64,000 bases of DNA from Acidobacteriota bacterium (GCA_029263315.1 JAJCXR010000032.1:1-64000), one strand, 5' to 3'. Counted from the stretch's first letter, positions 42,621 through 52,853 are shown. Translations and numbers: made by a program. Notes: generated by a model not told the origin, from the sequence alone.

Positions 42621-44201
42621 TCAGATCTCCGCCTCCCAGACGGGGCCCCCACGGACCGCAAAACCCTCTTGTCCCAAGACATGGGGAGCGATGCGCAGCT
42701 TGGCCGGCCCCGTGGGTCGACGCAACTTCAAGTGAAAGGGGTGCATGGCCCCCGGCTCCAAATCCCGGGGTAACGGCAGCCAGTGGTCTTCGACCCGCTC
42801 ACCGGCCCGCAGGCAGACCTCGAGCGCCACCCCTCCGGCGGCCCGCTCCGCCGCCAGCCAGCGGGCCGGGCTTCGGTTGTGCAAGAGGATCTCCAGGCTG
42901 CGGCGCTCCCCTTCGGCCCAGGGTGCGGCGCCACCTCGGACCTCCAGCTCGCCGCTCAGTTGGCGGCAGGTCAAGGTGGTGGGCGGCGGCGGCTCGACAT
43001 CGGTGAACGGCGGCGGCGCTGCATGGCGCCAGCTTTCACAGGCTTCGAGCATGGCGGCGGCGGCGGCGGCCGGTCGATGATGCTCGGCGATGTGCTGCCT
43101 GGCCTGGCAACCCATACGGGCCAGGGCTTCGCCGTCGGCCAACAGCTCCTGCAGGCGTTGCACCAGGGCCTCCAGCTCCCCCTCCCCCACCGGAATGCGC
43201 AACACTCCGGCGGCCGGCAAATCCGCCGACTGGGCATAGTCGGAGACCACCGCCGGCTTGCCCACCGCCAGGATGCGCAACAGGGAGGCAGACGTCTCGC
43301 CGGCCGAGGGATAACGCAGGTTGAGGCAGAGATCGCAGGCGCCGATGGCGGCTTCGAAGTCGTCGAAGGGCAGGAAACCCAGGAAATGCACCCGTTCCTC
43401 CACCCCCGAGGAAGCCGCCACCTCTTCGAGGCGCAGGGTCGGCGAGACCTCCCCCGCCACCATCAAATGCGCCTGCGACAGGGCCGGCGACGCCAGGGCG
43501 CGGATCACCACCTCGGTGCGCTTGATCGGAGTCTGGAAACCAAAGGAGCCGAGCAACGGGCACTCCGTGGGGATACCGCGTCGTCGCCGAAAGTCGTGCC
43601 CCGCCTCGGCGTCCCAGGGTTTTGGTAGCGGAATGCCCATGGCCACCGAGCGGAGGCGCAAATCCGGCATCTCCTGGCGCAGCATGGACGCCGCCCAGGC
43701 GCTGTGGGTGAGCACACCCCGCTGGCCGAGCAGCAGGGAGCGGTGGGCCGGCAGGGCAAACTGGGCGGCGCTGCCGGAACCCCCGGGCCAGCGCATGGGC
43801 AACGCCGCGGCGTCACCGATCCAGCCATGATCCAAGGCCAACTGCCGACGATAGGCCGCGAAGTCGCCGTGTTTGACCGTGCGCTCGATCAAGAAATGGT
43901 GCAATACCAGGTCGTGCAAGGTCATCACACCGGGAACCCGGCTGGCCAATCGCCAGACCTCCCCGTGATAGTGATTGTTGCCCATTTGGTAAAACGGCAA
44001 GCGGCCGTCCTCCCCCAGGCGATCCGCCGACACCACCGGGTAGCGTTGGCGAATGGCATCGTCCACCGGCTGCCCCGGCAGGTGGATCAGACGCAGATCG
44101 CAGAGACGGTCCAAATGCGGCAGCAAATCGTGACTGTAGTCGGCGATGCCCGAGCGCACCGGTGGCAACGGCGAAACATAGTCGATGGCCAAGCTGTTCA
44201 C
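42621..44201 (-). CDS. GT4-type glycosyltransferase with C-terminal extension
   Basis: 526 residues, GTG at 44201 sharing a base with the prfB stop (TAGTG). The GT-B fold is seen in the N-terminal SPLPPVRSGIADYSHDLLPH with glycine loop, and the C-terminal LLGSFGFQTPIKRTEVVIRA, HFLGFLPFDDFEAAIGACDL, LRYPSAGETSASLLRILAVG (E-x7-E region) for the nucleotide sugar. The last 130 residues form a beta-sandwich-like extension (ELEVRGGAAPWAEGERRSLE), possibly for carbohydrate binding. Confidence 0.82.
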   Translation of the reverse strand: MNSLAIDYVSPLPPVRSGIADYSHDLLPHLDRLCDLRLIHLPGQPVDDAIRQRYPVVSADRLGEDGRLPFYQMGNNHYHGEVWRLASRVPGVMTLHDLVLHHFLIERTVKHGDFAAYRRQLALDHGWIGDAAALPMRWPGGSGSAAQFALPAHRSLLLGQRGVLTHSAWAASMLRQEMPDLRLRSVAMGIPLPKPWDAEAGHDFRRRRGIPTECPLLGSFGFQTPIKRTEVVIRALASPALSQAHLMVAGEVSPTLRLEEVAASSGVEERVHFLGFLPFDDFEAAIGACDLCLNLRYPSAGETSASLLRILAVGKPAVVSDYAQSADLPAAGVLRIPVGEGELEALVQRLQELLADGEALARMGCQARQHIAEHHRPAAAAAAMLEACESWRHAAPPPFTDVEPPPPTTLTCRQLSGELEVRGGAAPWAEGERRSLEILLHNRSPARWLAAERAAGGVALEVCLRAGERVEDHWLPLPRDLEPGAMHPFHLKLRRPTGPAKLRIAPHVLGQEGFAVRGGPVWEAEI

Positions 44202-45311
44202 TAGAGATCGTCTTCTCCGTCGCCGATCCCCGCCTTCAGGAAGGCATCGATGAAGGGCCCCAAAGCGCCATCCAACACGCCGTCGGCGTCGCCCACTTCC
44301 ATGCTCGTACGGTGATCCTTGACCATGCGGTAGGGATGCAGCACGTAGGAGCGAATCTGACTACCCCAAGCGATCTCCTTCTTGAGCCCTTGCCGCTTGG
44401 CCTGCTCTTCCTCCCGCTTCTTCATCTCCAGATCATAGAGACGCGACCGCAACATCTTCATGGCGGTGGCGCGGTTCTTGATTTGGCTGCGTTCGTTCTG
44501 GCAAGTGACCACGATGTTGGTGGGCAAGTGGGTCATGCGGACGGCGGAGTCGGTACGGTTGACGTGCTGCCCACCGGCGCCGGAGGCACGGTAGGTATCG
44601 ACGCGCACATCCTTGTCGGCGATCTCGATCTCGACCTGGTCGTCGATCTCGGGATAGACATCCACCGAGGCAAACGAGGTGTGACGACGGCTGGCGGCGT
44701 CATAGGGCGAGATGCGTACCAGACGATGCACGCCCCGCTCGCCTTTGAGATAGCCGTAAACGTTCTCGCCACGCACCGCCATGGTGGCGCTCTTGATGCC
44801 TGCCTCGTCGCCGGCCTGCTCGTCGAGCATTTCGACCTTGTAACCGCGGGCGTCGCAGTAGCGCAAATACATGCGCAGCAACATGGCGGCCCAGTCCTGC
44901 GATTCGGTACCACCGGCCCCGGGATGAATCGACACCAGGGCGGGACGGTGGTCGTCCGGGCCGGACAGCTTGAGGGTCAGCTCCAACTCTTCCAGACGCG
45001 TCTCCAGGCCGGAGGCGAAGTCCACGACATCTTCGTCCGCTTCGCCTTCGGCCAGCAGCTCCCGCCAGGTTTCCAGCTCTTCGCCGTCCTGCCGAAGCTT
45101 GCGCAGGGTCTCCACTTGACGCTCCACGACGCGGCGCTTCTGCAGCACCTCGGCGCTTTTGCTGGGATCGTCCCAGAAGCTCGGGTCCTGCATTTCGCGA
45201 TCCAGCTCCGCCAGCTCCTGCTCTACTTCACCCTGTTCAAAGATACCCCCGGAGGTTGGTGATTTGCTCCTGCAAACGATCGAAATTCTCGGCAATATTC
45301 AAAGGGATCAT
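44201..45311 (-). CDS. prfB: Peptide chain release factor 2 with programmed +1 frameshift
   Basis: About 369 residues made from two frames. The zero frame starts at the ATG at 45311 (MIPLNIAENFDRLQEQITNL, RGYL) and meets TGA at 45237-45239; shifting +1 at CTT continues EQGEVEQELAELDREM to the stop at 44201. The body has TYRASGAGGQHVNRTDSAVR with the GGQ catalytic loop and SPYDAASRRHTSFASVDV, the region of SPF-type stop recognition. RF2 ends translation at UAA and UGA and controls its own level by the frameshift. Confidence 0.95.
45237..45254 (-). promoter_or_regulatory. prfB +1 frameshift site
   Basis: CTC CGG GGG TAT CTT TGA: the same CGGGGG-TAT-CTT-TGA arrangement as in E. coli, with Shine-Dalgarno-like GGGGG three bases before the CTT slip codon. 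Confidence 0.92.
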
Positions 45312-45316
45312 GAGCC

Positions 45317-46933
45317 TCAGCTCCTCGTCGATTGGGTTGTGGTGGGCCCGTTCCCCCGGCCGGACCGGTGGTCCGCCAGGCGGGCAAAGACTATAGCAAA
45401 GAGGGCGACCCCAAAGGCTAGGGAGGGCACCAACCTCGGCGCCCGAGTGTAGGGGCTGAGCTTCGTTTGACCATCGACCCAGGCGTAGAGGACACCCTGC
45501 TGGTTGACTCCGATTTGGCTCTTGACCTGGCCTCGGGAGTCGATGATTCCCGAGACCCCGGTCAGGGCGGCCCGCAGCATCGGCCGACGATTCTCGGCGG
45601 CGCGAAAACGCGCCGCCCGGAAGTGCTGCCAGGGGGCTGCACTGTCGCCGTACCAAGCGTCGTTGGTGACGGTCATCAAGATGGTGGCACCGGCTTGCAC
45701 TTGCTCCGCCACGGCGGCGGGGAAAACGACCTCGTAACAAATCGCCATGCCCAGGCGCTCCTGTCCCCAAGGCATCAGCCCGACGCCCTCACCCGGCGTG
45801 AAACCCCCCGCCTGTCGGGCCAGGGTGCCGATGAAAGAGAAGGTGTCGGCCAGGGGTACATATTCGCCATAGGGCACCAAGCGACGTTTGGCGTAGGAAC
45901 CGAGCACCCCTTCGGCACCGACCGTCAAGACCGAGTTGTAGACCTTGTCCCCTCGCCAAGTGGCGGTGTTGAAGACCACTTGACAGCCCAGGGCCGCCAA
46001 GCGCTCGACATCGCGCTTCAGCTGCGGCGAGCCCGGATAACGTAAGGGGAAGGCAGCGCTCTCAGGCCACACCAGCAGGCGCGGCGGCCTACCGGGCCAG
46101 GGTCCTTCCTCGCACTCGGCCATCGACATCTCCATCAGCCGCTGGTAATCGTCCCAGGTGTCCTCCCCCCCTTGGATCGAGCTGTTGGGCTGTACCACCC
46201 GAACCTCCCCGGGATGCCCCTCGGGGTTCGTGCCGGCCTCTCGTATGGCCTCCGGATTGGCGAACCGGGACGCCAGGATGAGCACCAGGTAGGTCGCTAG
46301 CAGGATCACCGGAATTTGCATCCAGTGGCGGCGTCGGATGGCCAATGCCAGTCCCGTGTTGACGAACAGCAACAGCCACGAGACGCCGAACGCCCCTACC
46401 CACGAGGACAGGGCCAAGGCGCCGGTTTGGTCGACCCAAGCATAAGCCGCAAGATTCCACGGAAAGCCGCCGAAGGGCAACGCCCGCACCAGCTCGAAGA
46501 CGACCCACAGGGCGGGCACCCCCAACCAGGCCAGCGGGCCACCGCGGCGGACCAGGCGCTGTCCCAGCCATGCAAAGAGCCCATGGTCGAGGCCGAGGTA
46601 GAGGGCGAGCAAGACAAAAAGCCCGCGGGAAAGGGACAGCGGTAGGCCGCCGAAGGTGTGCACGGTTTCGATCAGCCAAGGCAAGGCGAAAAGCCACGAC
46701 ACCGTGCCGTGCAGCCATCCCCAGAGAAAAGCCCGGCGGCGACCGAGCAGCAGGATAAGGGGCGCCAGGGCCACCCAAGGCAGCAACCAGCGGCTCTCAG
46801 GACCAAAACACCAAGCCCAGGAAAAACCCCCGATGATAGCCAACAGGGCGCTGCCCAACGCTTGGCCACGGGGGGTCGTGGGAACCTCCGATGTCTTCAT
46901 GGTCGAACGCCAGGCGAGCGGGAGGCGGGACAC
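45317..46933 (-). CDS. lnt: Apolipoprotein N-acyltransferase
   Basis: 538 residues from the GTG at 46933; an ATG at 46900 is an alternative. Six or seven N-terminal TM helices then a nitrilase domain with the Glu-Lys-Cys triad: LLVWPESAAFPL, KRRLVPYGEYVPLAD, and GMAICYEVVFPAAV. It adds the third acyl chain to outer-membrane lipoproteins. The stop is 5 nt before prfB. Confidence 0.94.
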   Translation of the reverse strand: MSRLPLAWRSTMKTSEVPTTPRGQALGSALLAIIGGFSWAWCFGPESRWLLPWVALAPLILLLGRRRAFLWGWLHGTVSWLFALPWLIETVHTFGGLPLSLSRGLFVLLALYLGLDHGLFAWLGQRLVRRGGPLAWLGVPALWVVFELVRALPFGGFPWNLAAYAWVDQTGALALSSWVGAFGVSWLLLFVNTGLALAIRRRHWMQIPVILLATYLVLILASRFANPEAIREAGTNPEGHPGEVRVVQPNSSIQGGEDTWDDYQRLMEMSMAECEEGPWPGRPPRLLVWPESAAFPLRYPGSPQLKRDVERLAALGCQVVFNTATWRGDKVYNSVLTVGAEGVLGSYAKRRLVPYGEYVPLADTFSFIGTLARQAGGFTPGEGVGLMPWGQERLGMAICYEVVFPAAVAEQVQAGATILMTVTNDAWYGDSAAPWQHFRAARFRAAENRRPMLRAALTGVSGIIDSRGQVKSQIGVNQQGVLYAWVDGQTKLSPYTRAPRLVPSLAFGVALFAIVFARLADHRSGRGNGPTTTQSTRS

Positions 46934-46934
46934 C

Positions 46935-47657
46935 TCAATTGCTGGCGGCCGTCACCCACGTCTCGAGCTTGAATTGGCGGGTCACATCGCCGGCGGCAGC
47001 GTCCGCCGGAGCTCGTGTCGCGTAGGGGCCGAGACGGACGCGGTACATCGTCTGGCCACCGGTTTTCTTGGGCGACAGAAAGGCTCGGTAGCCCCCTTGC
47101 TGCATCTGATCCAAGACTTTCTGGGCCTGGGTCCGATCATGGCTGGAAAATACCTGCACGATGAAACCCTCCGTCGACGCCGCGGCTGGAGTCTTTGCAG
47201 GCTGGCTGCTCGGTGGGGGGGGCGTCGAGCGAGCAGCTGGCGATTTCTGCGGCTCCTGAGGCGGCGGGGTCTGCCGAGGCGGCGGGGACTGGTCGACGCC
47301 GGATGTCGCTGGCTCGACGGTCGAGGCGCTGCCCACGTCCTCCGCCAAGGTGCTCGTCGGATCCGGCTGGCGAGCCAATTTGCTGAGGTCGGGTTTGTCG
47401 AGGCTCGCCGTTGGCGGGCCGGCGGCCGTCCCCTCGGCCTCGCTGAAGAAATCCAACTCTTCGAGCTTCGCCATCTCTTGGGGTTCCATGGGCTGCGCCG
47501 CCAACTCCTGAGCCGCCGGGTCCGACCCTTCCTTGCCGGCCCAAACACCGAAGACAAAGGCCGCCAGAATGCAGCCTAGCAGGACCACAAAGGAGACCAG
47601 GACCTGACGGTTGGTCAGGGCCACCTCGTAATAACTGGGTTCGTTCACGTCTGTCAC
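46935..47657 (-). CDS. SPOR-domain membrane protein
   Basis: 240 residues from the GTG at 47657 with GAGGT upstream. One TM helix (VLVSFVVLLGCILAAFVFGV), a Pro/Ser/Ala-rich linker and a C-terminal SPOR domain (FIVQVFSSHDRTQAQKVLDQ ... YRVRLGPYATRAPAD), which binds denuded peptidoglycan, often at division sites. Confidence 0.85.
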   Translation of the reverse strand: MTDVNEPSYYEVALTNRQVLVSFVVLLGCILAAFVFGVWAGKEGSDPAAQELAAQPMEPQEMAKLEELDFFSEAEGTAAGPPTASLDKPDLSKLARQPDPTSTLAEDVGSASTVEPATSGVDQSPPPRQTPPPQEPQKSPAARSTPPPPSSQPAKTPAAASTEGFIVQVFSSHDRTQAQKVLDQMQQGGYRAFLSPKKTGGQTMYRVRLGPYATRAPADAAAGDVTRQFKLETWVTAASN

Positions 47658-47720
47658 ATCGACCTCATGGCTACCGTTCCTCGCCCACACCAGCAGCCGC
47701 ATGGGTGTTCAAATATCGTC

Positions 47721-47780
47721 CTCAACCTACAGAACCTCATCCTACGGAGCTTCAACCTACAGGGCCTCAGCCTACAGAAC
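47721..47780. repeat. Tandem 15-bp repeat CTCAACCTACAGAAC
   Basis: Four units with one to four changes each, just downstream of the slipin gene stop region (ends 4 bp before it) and upstream of the SPOR gene. Confidence 0.8.
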
Positions 47781-47783
47781 CGG

Positions 47784-48623
47784 CTACGAAACCTCCGTCG
47801 AAGCGGCGTCCTCATCCCCTTCGTCCACCACCAGCTCCGGGGCACCGTTGCTGGCTTGGCCACCAAAGCGATTGGAGAATGCCTTCAGCAACTCGATGGG
47901 CAGCGGGAAGATGATTGTCGAATTGCGCTCGGTGGCGATATCGCTCAAGGTTTGGAGGTAGCGCAGCTGCAGGGTCACCGGGTTCTTGCTGACCTCATTG
48001 GCGGCCCGTGCCAATGCCTTGGAGGCCTGCTCCTCACCTTCTGCGTGGATGATCTTGGCCCGCTTCTCACGCTCCGCTTCGGCCTGCCGCGCCATGGCCC
48101 GCTGCATCTCCTGCGGCAGATCCACATGCTTGACCTCCACCGCCGCTACTTTGATACCCCATGGGTCGGTCTGACCGTCGACGATCTCTTGGAGCTTCTC
48201 ATTGAGCTGCTCGCGCTCGCTCAACAGCTCGTCCAGGTCCGCTTGGCCGAGCACCGAACGCAACGTCGTCTGGGCCATTTGGCTGGTGGCGTAGTTGTAG
48301 TCGACCACATCCACCACCGCCTTGGCCGGGTCCAAAACCCGGTAGTAAACCACGGCGTTGACCTTCACCGAGACGTTGTCGCGGGTGATGATGTCCTGCG
48401 GCGGCACATCCAAGACCACGGTCTGTAGGCTCACCTTGACCATCGTCTCGAAGGGCCAGAAGACGAAGATGAAGCCTGGGCCCTTGGGCCGCTCCGACAG
48501 CTTGCCCAGCCAGAAGGTCACCCCTCGCTCGTACTCCATCAGGATATTGACCCAGCGGCTGAGGACGGTGATCCCCAGCAGGAAGAAGATCAGGACAAAG
48601 AGCAGAATCATCGGGTTCATCAT
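47784..48623 (-). CDS. Slipin/stomatin-type SPFH protein
   Basis: 279 residues. One N-terminal hydrophobic helix, then the SPFH domain: [70 protein letters not shown], and a C-terminal coiled coil ([17 protein letters not shown]). It is 6 nt from the NfeD gene; slipin-NfeD pairs are a known functional unit in which the protease cleaves the slipin tail. Confidence 0.92.
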   Translation of the reverse strand: MMNPMILLFVLIFFLLGITVLSRWVNILMEYERGVTFWLGKLSERPKGPGFIFVFWPFETMVKVSLQTVVLDVPPQDIITRDNVSVKVNAVVYYRVLDPAKAVVDVVDYNYATSQMAQTTLRSVLGQADLDELLSEREQLNEKLQEIVDGQTDPWGIKVAAVEVKHVDLPQEMQRAMARQAEAEREKRAKIIHAEGEEQASKALARAANEVSKNPVTLQLRYLQTLSDIATERNSTIIFPLPIELLKAFSNRFGGQASNGAPELVVDEGDEDAASTEVS

Positions 48624-48629
48624 GGGCTC

Positions 48630-50126
48630 CTATTGCGCCGCTGGCCGGCGCAGAGATCGTACTATCAAGGTCATACCGCGCACCGCCAACACCTCCACCA
48701 CATCGTCCTCGGACAAGGACTCGTCACTCTCGGCCCGCCACAGCTCACCGTGCACGAACACCGTGTAGCTATCGGCGGCCACCTTGCGCACCATGCCTTG
48801 CTCCCCGACCAAACCTTCGACGCCGGTGGTGGCCGGCTGGCGGCGCACCGTCCAGGCACGGCGGGCCAGCAATCCCATGATGACGGACATGACCACAGCA
48901 CCGGAGACGATGCCCGCCATGCCGCCGGAGAAGGTCGGCATGGTGTCTTTGAACAGCATCACCGAGCCGAGGATCAGGCACAGGGAGCCGCCCAAGGTCA
49001 ATAGGCCGAAGGACGGCACTTGCACCTCGAAGACGAAGAGGGCCAACCCCAAGACCACCAGGGCGATACCGGCCGTATTGATCGGCAGCACGGACATGGC
49101 GTAAAAGCCGAGAATCAGGCAAATCGCCCCCATGACACCGGGGAAAATACCACCGGGGTTGGTCAGCTCCATGTAGAGCCCCAAACCTCCGAGACCCATC
49201 AACAACGCCGCGATGGCCGGATTGGCCAGAATCGACAGGATGCGTTGGTAGGTGGGCATGGCCTGACGGATGATCGGCGCTTCGGCCGTCTGCAAGGTGA
49301 CCTCGCCGCTACTGATCTTGTTGACCACCCGGCCATCGATCTGCTGTAACAAATCCCGCACATCGATGGCGATGACGTCCACCAAGCCGTTTTCCAGGGC
49401 TTCTTCCGCGGTGAACGACTTGCTCTCCAGCACCGCCGACTCGGCGAGCTCCAGGTCGCGTCCCCGCTGGCGGGCCAAGGAGCGGATGAGGGCGGCGCTG
49501 TCTTCCTCCACCTTCTGCCGCATATCCCCTTGGATGTCGTCGCCGCCACCGGAGACGGGATGGGCCGCCCCCGAGTTGGTGCCCGGAGCCATGGCGGCGA
49601 CATCGCCGGCCATCAAGATGAAGAAACCCGCCGAGGCGGCCTGGGCGCCGCTGGGGGCGACATACACCACCACCGGCGTCCGCGACTGCAACAATGAGGT
49701 GGCGATGCTGCGCGTCGAGGTCAGCAAACCCCCCGGCGTGCTCAGCTCGACCACCAGCACGGCAGCTGCCGCCGCATCGGCCTGGCGCACGGCCGTTGCG
49801 ATGAAATCCGCCGCCACCGGCTGGATGGCGGAATCGATGCGGATGACGTGGGCAGGGGCGGGGCCCGACGCCGTCGCGGAATCGTCGGCCTCGGCCGCAG
49901 GGGTGCTCTCGGCTGCTTCGGCAGGTGTATCGGTAGATGTTTCGGCAGGGGCGCTGGCGTCCGGCGGCGGCACGGCCTCCTGATTGCCATGACTGGTCGG
50001 GGTCCAGGGAAAAACGCTGAGCATCCCCAACACCACCAGCATGACGCGGCCGCGAACGGTGACTCGACGGTGGGCTGCGTGGAGTGTCGGCATAGTCAAC
50101 GAAGTATAGCCCTTATCCCGCGCCAT
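48630..50126 (-). CDS. NfeD-type membrane serine protease
   Basis: 498 residues (or 487 from the ATG at 50093). Signal sequence, Ala/Pro-rich linker, then a ClpP-like domain: VLVVELSTPGGLLTSTRSIA, VVYVAPSGAQAASAGFFILM with the catalytic Ser in ASAG and a downstream Lys (MRQKVEEDSA), as in the 1510-N protease. Four TM helices and a C-terminal OB-fold NfeD domain (LVGEQGMVRKVAADSYTVFV) follow. Confidence 0.9.
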   Translation of the reverse strand: MARDKGYTSLTMPTLHAAHRRVTVRGRVMLVVLGMLSVFPWTPTSHGNQEAVPPPDASAPAETSTDTPAEAAESTPAAEADDSATASGPAPAHVIRIDSAIQPVAADFIATAVRQADAAAAAVLVVELSTPGGLLTSTRSIATSLLQSRTPVVVYVAPSGAQAASAGFFILMAGDVAAMAPGTNSGAAHPVSGGGDDIQGDMRQKVEEDSAALIRSLARQRGRDLELAESAVLESKSFTAEEALENGLVDVIAIDVRDLLQQIDGRVVNKISSGEVTLQTAEAPIIRQAMPTYQRILSILANPAIAALLMGLGGLGLYMELTNPGGIFPGVMGAICLILGFYAMSVLPINTAGIALVVLGLALFVFEVQVPSFGLLTLGGSLCLILGSVMLFKDTMPTFSGGMAGIVSGAVVMSVIMGLLARRAWTVRRQPATTGVEGLVGEQGMVRKVAADSYTVFVHGELWRAESDESLSEDDVVEVLAVRGMTLIVRSLRRPAAQ

Positions 50127-50217
50127 GCTGACAAAGATCGACGAATAGAGACATCTTGCATGGTGGATCGAGTCTTTATCTTGATCTCATCGGCCGAACG
50201 TAGTATCAGTTTAAACT

Positions 50218-51630
50218 ATGATCTTCGATCTACGGAATATTCCTCACTTCTCCCCCTCGGTCGCCCCCAAAGGGACCGAGCTCGGCGGCTTGTCAGCTGC
50301 CGACGCCCAGCGTTCAGTCTTCGATCCTGAGCCCCTCGGAGCGGCCGAGGATGGTCGATTCGAGCCAAGGCATCACAGCAAACCATCCCGGCGCCACCTC
50401 TTGATCGGCCTTCTCCTGGCCTGCAGCGCGTGGGGAGGTCCCGCCACGACGGTGATCGCCCAAGAACCGGCGACCGGTGACCAGGCGGCGGTGGCCGAAC
50501 CGGCGTCCCCCCCCGGGGAAGAGGTTCCCGCAGCGGCCCCGGCTGAGGTCGTCGACACACCGCCGCCGCCTCCGGTCCCCAACCTGCCCGTGCCACCCCA
50601 TCCGCTGGCTCTGCCCCAATTCGAGAGCAGCGCCGTGGACGGTTTCTTTCACATCCAGCTGGACAGCGGCCAGGTCTACCTGAGCAGTCGACTCGACAAC
50701 CCGCCGGTACGCTCGCGGCGCCTGGATCAGAACATCAGCCGCGAGATCGGGCTGGCCACCGGCATGTCGATCGGTGACTTGCTGCTCGGACCCATTCGCA
50801 ACGGCGATGGCAGCCTCAGGGCAGCCCTGCTGGTGGAGACAGCCACCGGTTACGTGGCCTTCTTGGATGACATCGGCCGCGACTCCAAGCTGGGAACCAT
50901 CACGGTGGCCATCGATCGCCCCTTCAAGGCCCTCGCCGCGGACGATCGTGGCGCCTCCTTACTCATGCGGCGAGACAGCAGCGGTCGCACGGAGGGCGCC
51001 TATCTCTACCACGCCACCAGCGGTCGTGCCGTCTACCTCGATGGCCTGCGCAAGCTCGATCCCGCGGGCGCCGTCACGGCCACCGTGCCGTGGCCCACTT
51101 TGGGCCAGCGGGCGGCGGCGGTCCCGCTGCAGTCCGCCCGCGAGGAGACCCTCGGTTATTGGCTGGCCGACCCGTCCACCGGCGAGAGCTACCGGGTCAG
51201 CGTCAGCCGTGGGGCCCCGGCGCGCATCGCCACCCGCAAGCTGACGACCAATCTCTTCGACGCCATTGCCGGGCGAGGCCCCCACGCCACCTACGCCCCC
51301 CTCGTGGCCGTCGGTCTCGAAGATCGCAACGGCGAGACGCGGCATATTTTCCTGCTCTCCGTGGGCAGCGGCGAGATGGCCGTTTGGTTTGATGTGGCGG
51401 GCAACGGAGGCTCGCCGAGGATCGTCAAGCTGGCGCGTAATCTCTACGATGTGCTGGGACGCGAGCCGGCGTCGGTGCCGCGCACCATCGAGGCCATGCC
51501 GCAGGTCAGCCCCGGTGGGGTCGACGGCGTGTATCTGCTCGACAGCGTCACCCGCAGCGTCATTCTGGCGGGCAGCCTGACGCAGCCGGGCGGCGCTACC
51601 TTGTCCAGCTACGGAACCTTCGGCGGCTGA
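50218..51630 (+). CDS. Hypothetical secreted protein
   Basis: 470 residues. A hydrophobic segment at 60-78 (HLLIGLLLACSAWGGPATTV) looks like a late signal or anchor after a 58-residue cytosolic stretch. A Pro/Ala linker follows; the remaining 330 residues are beta-rich with repeated units like LVETATGYVAFLDD and LADPSTGESYRVSV, suggesting a propeller. Unknown family. Its 3' end overlaps the pseudouridine synthase gene by 22 nt tail to tail. Confidence 0.6.
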   Translation: MIFDLRNIPHFSPSVAPKGTELGGLSAADAQRSVFDPEPLGAAEDGRFEPRHHSKPSRRHLLIGLLLACSAWGGPATTVIAQEPATGDQAAVAEPASPPGEEVPAAAPAEVVDTPPPPPVPNLPVPPHPLALPQFESSAVDGFFHIQLDSGQVYLSSRLDNPPVRSRRLDQNISREIGLATGMSIGDLLLGPIRNGDGSLRAALLVETATGYVAFLDDIGRDSKLGTITVAIDRPFKALAADDRGASLLMRRDSSGRTEGAYLYHATSGRAVYLDGLRKLDPAGAVTATVPWPTLGQRAAAVPLQSAREETLGYWLADPSTGESYRVSVSRGAPARIATRKLTTNLFDAIAGRGPHATYAPLVAVGLEDRNGETRHIFLLSVGSGEMAVWFDVAGNGGSPRIVKLARNLYDVLGREPASVPRTIEAMPQVSPGGVDGVYLLDSVTRSVILAGSLTQPGGATLSSYGTFGG

Positions 51631-52769
51631 GGCGAGGTCGCGGGAAGGGACCGCAGGCGGTCGATCCAGGTCTGCATATCGGGAGGCGGCGGCACCTCGA
51701 AATGCAGCGCTCGCCCGCTCACCGGGTGCGTCACCTCGAGGCCCATGGCGTGCAGCATCGGCCGCGGCACGTCGCCGCCGGGCAAACGCCAGGCATCCGG
51801 CGCACCATACAAGCGGTCGCCGAGCACCGGAAAGCCAACCGAGGCAAGATGCACCCGAATCTGATGCATGCGACCGGTGCGCGGCTGCACGTGTAGGAGA
51901 GCGCTTCCGTCCAACAGCTCGACCGCCGTCACCCCCGTGGTGGCGGCTTTGGGCCGTTGGGACGGCAGGCTGTTCCGAGGCGCGACTTGCCGAGAGGTGC
52001 CCCCTGGCTCCGCGCCCTCTTCATCCATGACCCCTTGATCGACGACCCCTTGATCGACGACCCCTTGATCTACGAAGACCTGAGACATCGCGCGTCCACC
52101 ATCGCCGCGGACGCGCAACAGAGGAGCGTCCACCTGCCAAGGGGCAGCGGGTGGGTGACCGAGCACTAAGGTCAGATAGCATTTGCCGACCCGGCGCTCG
52201 GCGAAGGCCCGCCCCAAACCCCGGTTGGCGGCCCGGCTCTTGGCCAGGACGACCAACCCCGACGTTCCCCGATCGAGACGGTGGTGCAGCCAAGGCCCTT
52301 GGCGGAGAGCGCCCCCCTGGCCATCCAGCCAGCGCTCGGCGGCGGCCAGCAGGTGGTTGTGGTCGTCGTCGCGGGTGGCTTGGCTGGCCAGGCCCGTGGG
52401 TTTGTCGACCACCAAAAGATGGGCATCCTCGAAGACGATCGCCGCCGCCTCGAGCTCGAAGCTGGCCGCGGCGGTGGCTCGTCGTGGGGCCCTGGAGTTG
52501 CGCGACCCGGCATCGAATCCCGGGCCTTCAGCGGCCCCGTCGCCCCTCAGCTCGACGCGCTGGCCGGCTTTCAGGGGACGCGACGCCACCCGGCATAGCC
52601 GGCCGCCGAGTTGGATTCTCCCCTGGTCGATCCAGCGGCGGATCTGGCGCCGCGAAGGGGCCTCGGTGGCCGCGGTTTCGCCCATGGCTCGCTGCAAAAA
52701 TCGGTCGAGGCGCTCGCCGACGGACGCCCGGTCGACGCGCCATGAATTGACGGCCGAATCTACGGCCAT
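51609..52769 (-). CDS. RluA-family pseudouridine synthase
   Basis: 386 residues from the ATG at 52769. An S4-like N-terminal part (VGERLDRFLQRAMGETAATE, RRQIRRWIDQGRIQL) and a catalytic domain with HHRLDRGTSGLVVLAKSRAA (catalytic Asp), then HPPAAPWQVDAPL and RTGRMHQIRVHLASVGFPVL. It isomerises uridine in rRNA or tRNA; the site is not predictable. VDQG tandem repeats interrupt the domain. Confidence 0.9.
   Translation of the reverse strand: MAVDSAVNSWRVDRASVGERLDRFLQRAMGETAATEAPSRRQIRRWIDQGRIQLGGRLCRVASRPLKAGQRVELRGDGAAEGPGFDAGSRNSRAPRRATAAASFELEAAAIVFEDAHLLVVDKPTGLASQATRDDDHNHLLAAAERWLDGQGGALRQGPWLHHRLDRGTSGLVVLAKSRAANRGLGRAFAERRVGKCYLTLVLGHPPAAPWQVDAPLLRVRGDGGRAMSQVFVDQGVVDQGVVDQGVMDEEGAEPGGTSRQVAPRNSLPSQRPKAATTGVTAVELLDGSALLHVQPRTGRMHQIRVHLASVGFPVLGDRLYGAPDAWRLPGGDVPRPMLHAMGLEVTHPVSGRALHFEVPPPPDMQTWIDRLRSLPATSPQPPKVP
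52028..52078. repeat. In-frame tandem 15-bp repeat CGACCCCTTGATCGA
   Basis: Three units plus a partial one inside the pseudouridine synthase gene. It codes for DQGVVDQGVVDQGV, inserted between two beta strands of the catalytic domain. Confidence 0.85.
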
Positions 52770-52853
52770 GGAGATACCGCGTTCATCGCTGGTTGGCTGG
52801 ATCCCGGCCTGCCGAGAGACCACCCCCGTCGGTTGCGGAGACGCCTCGCAGCT

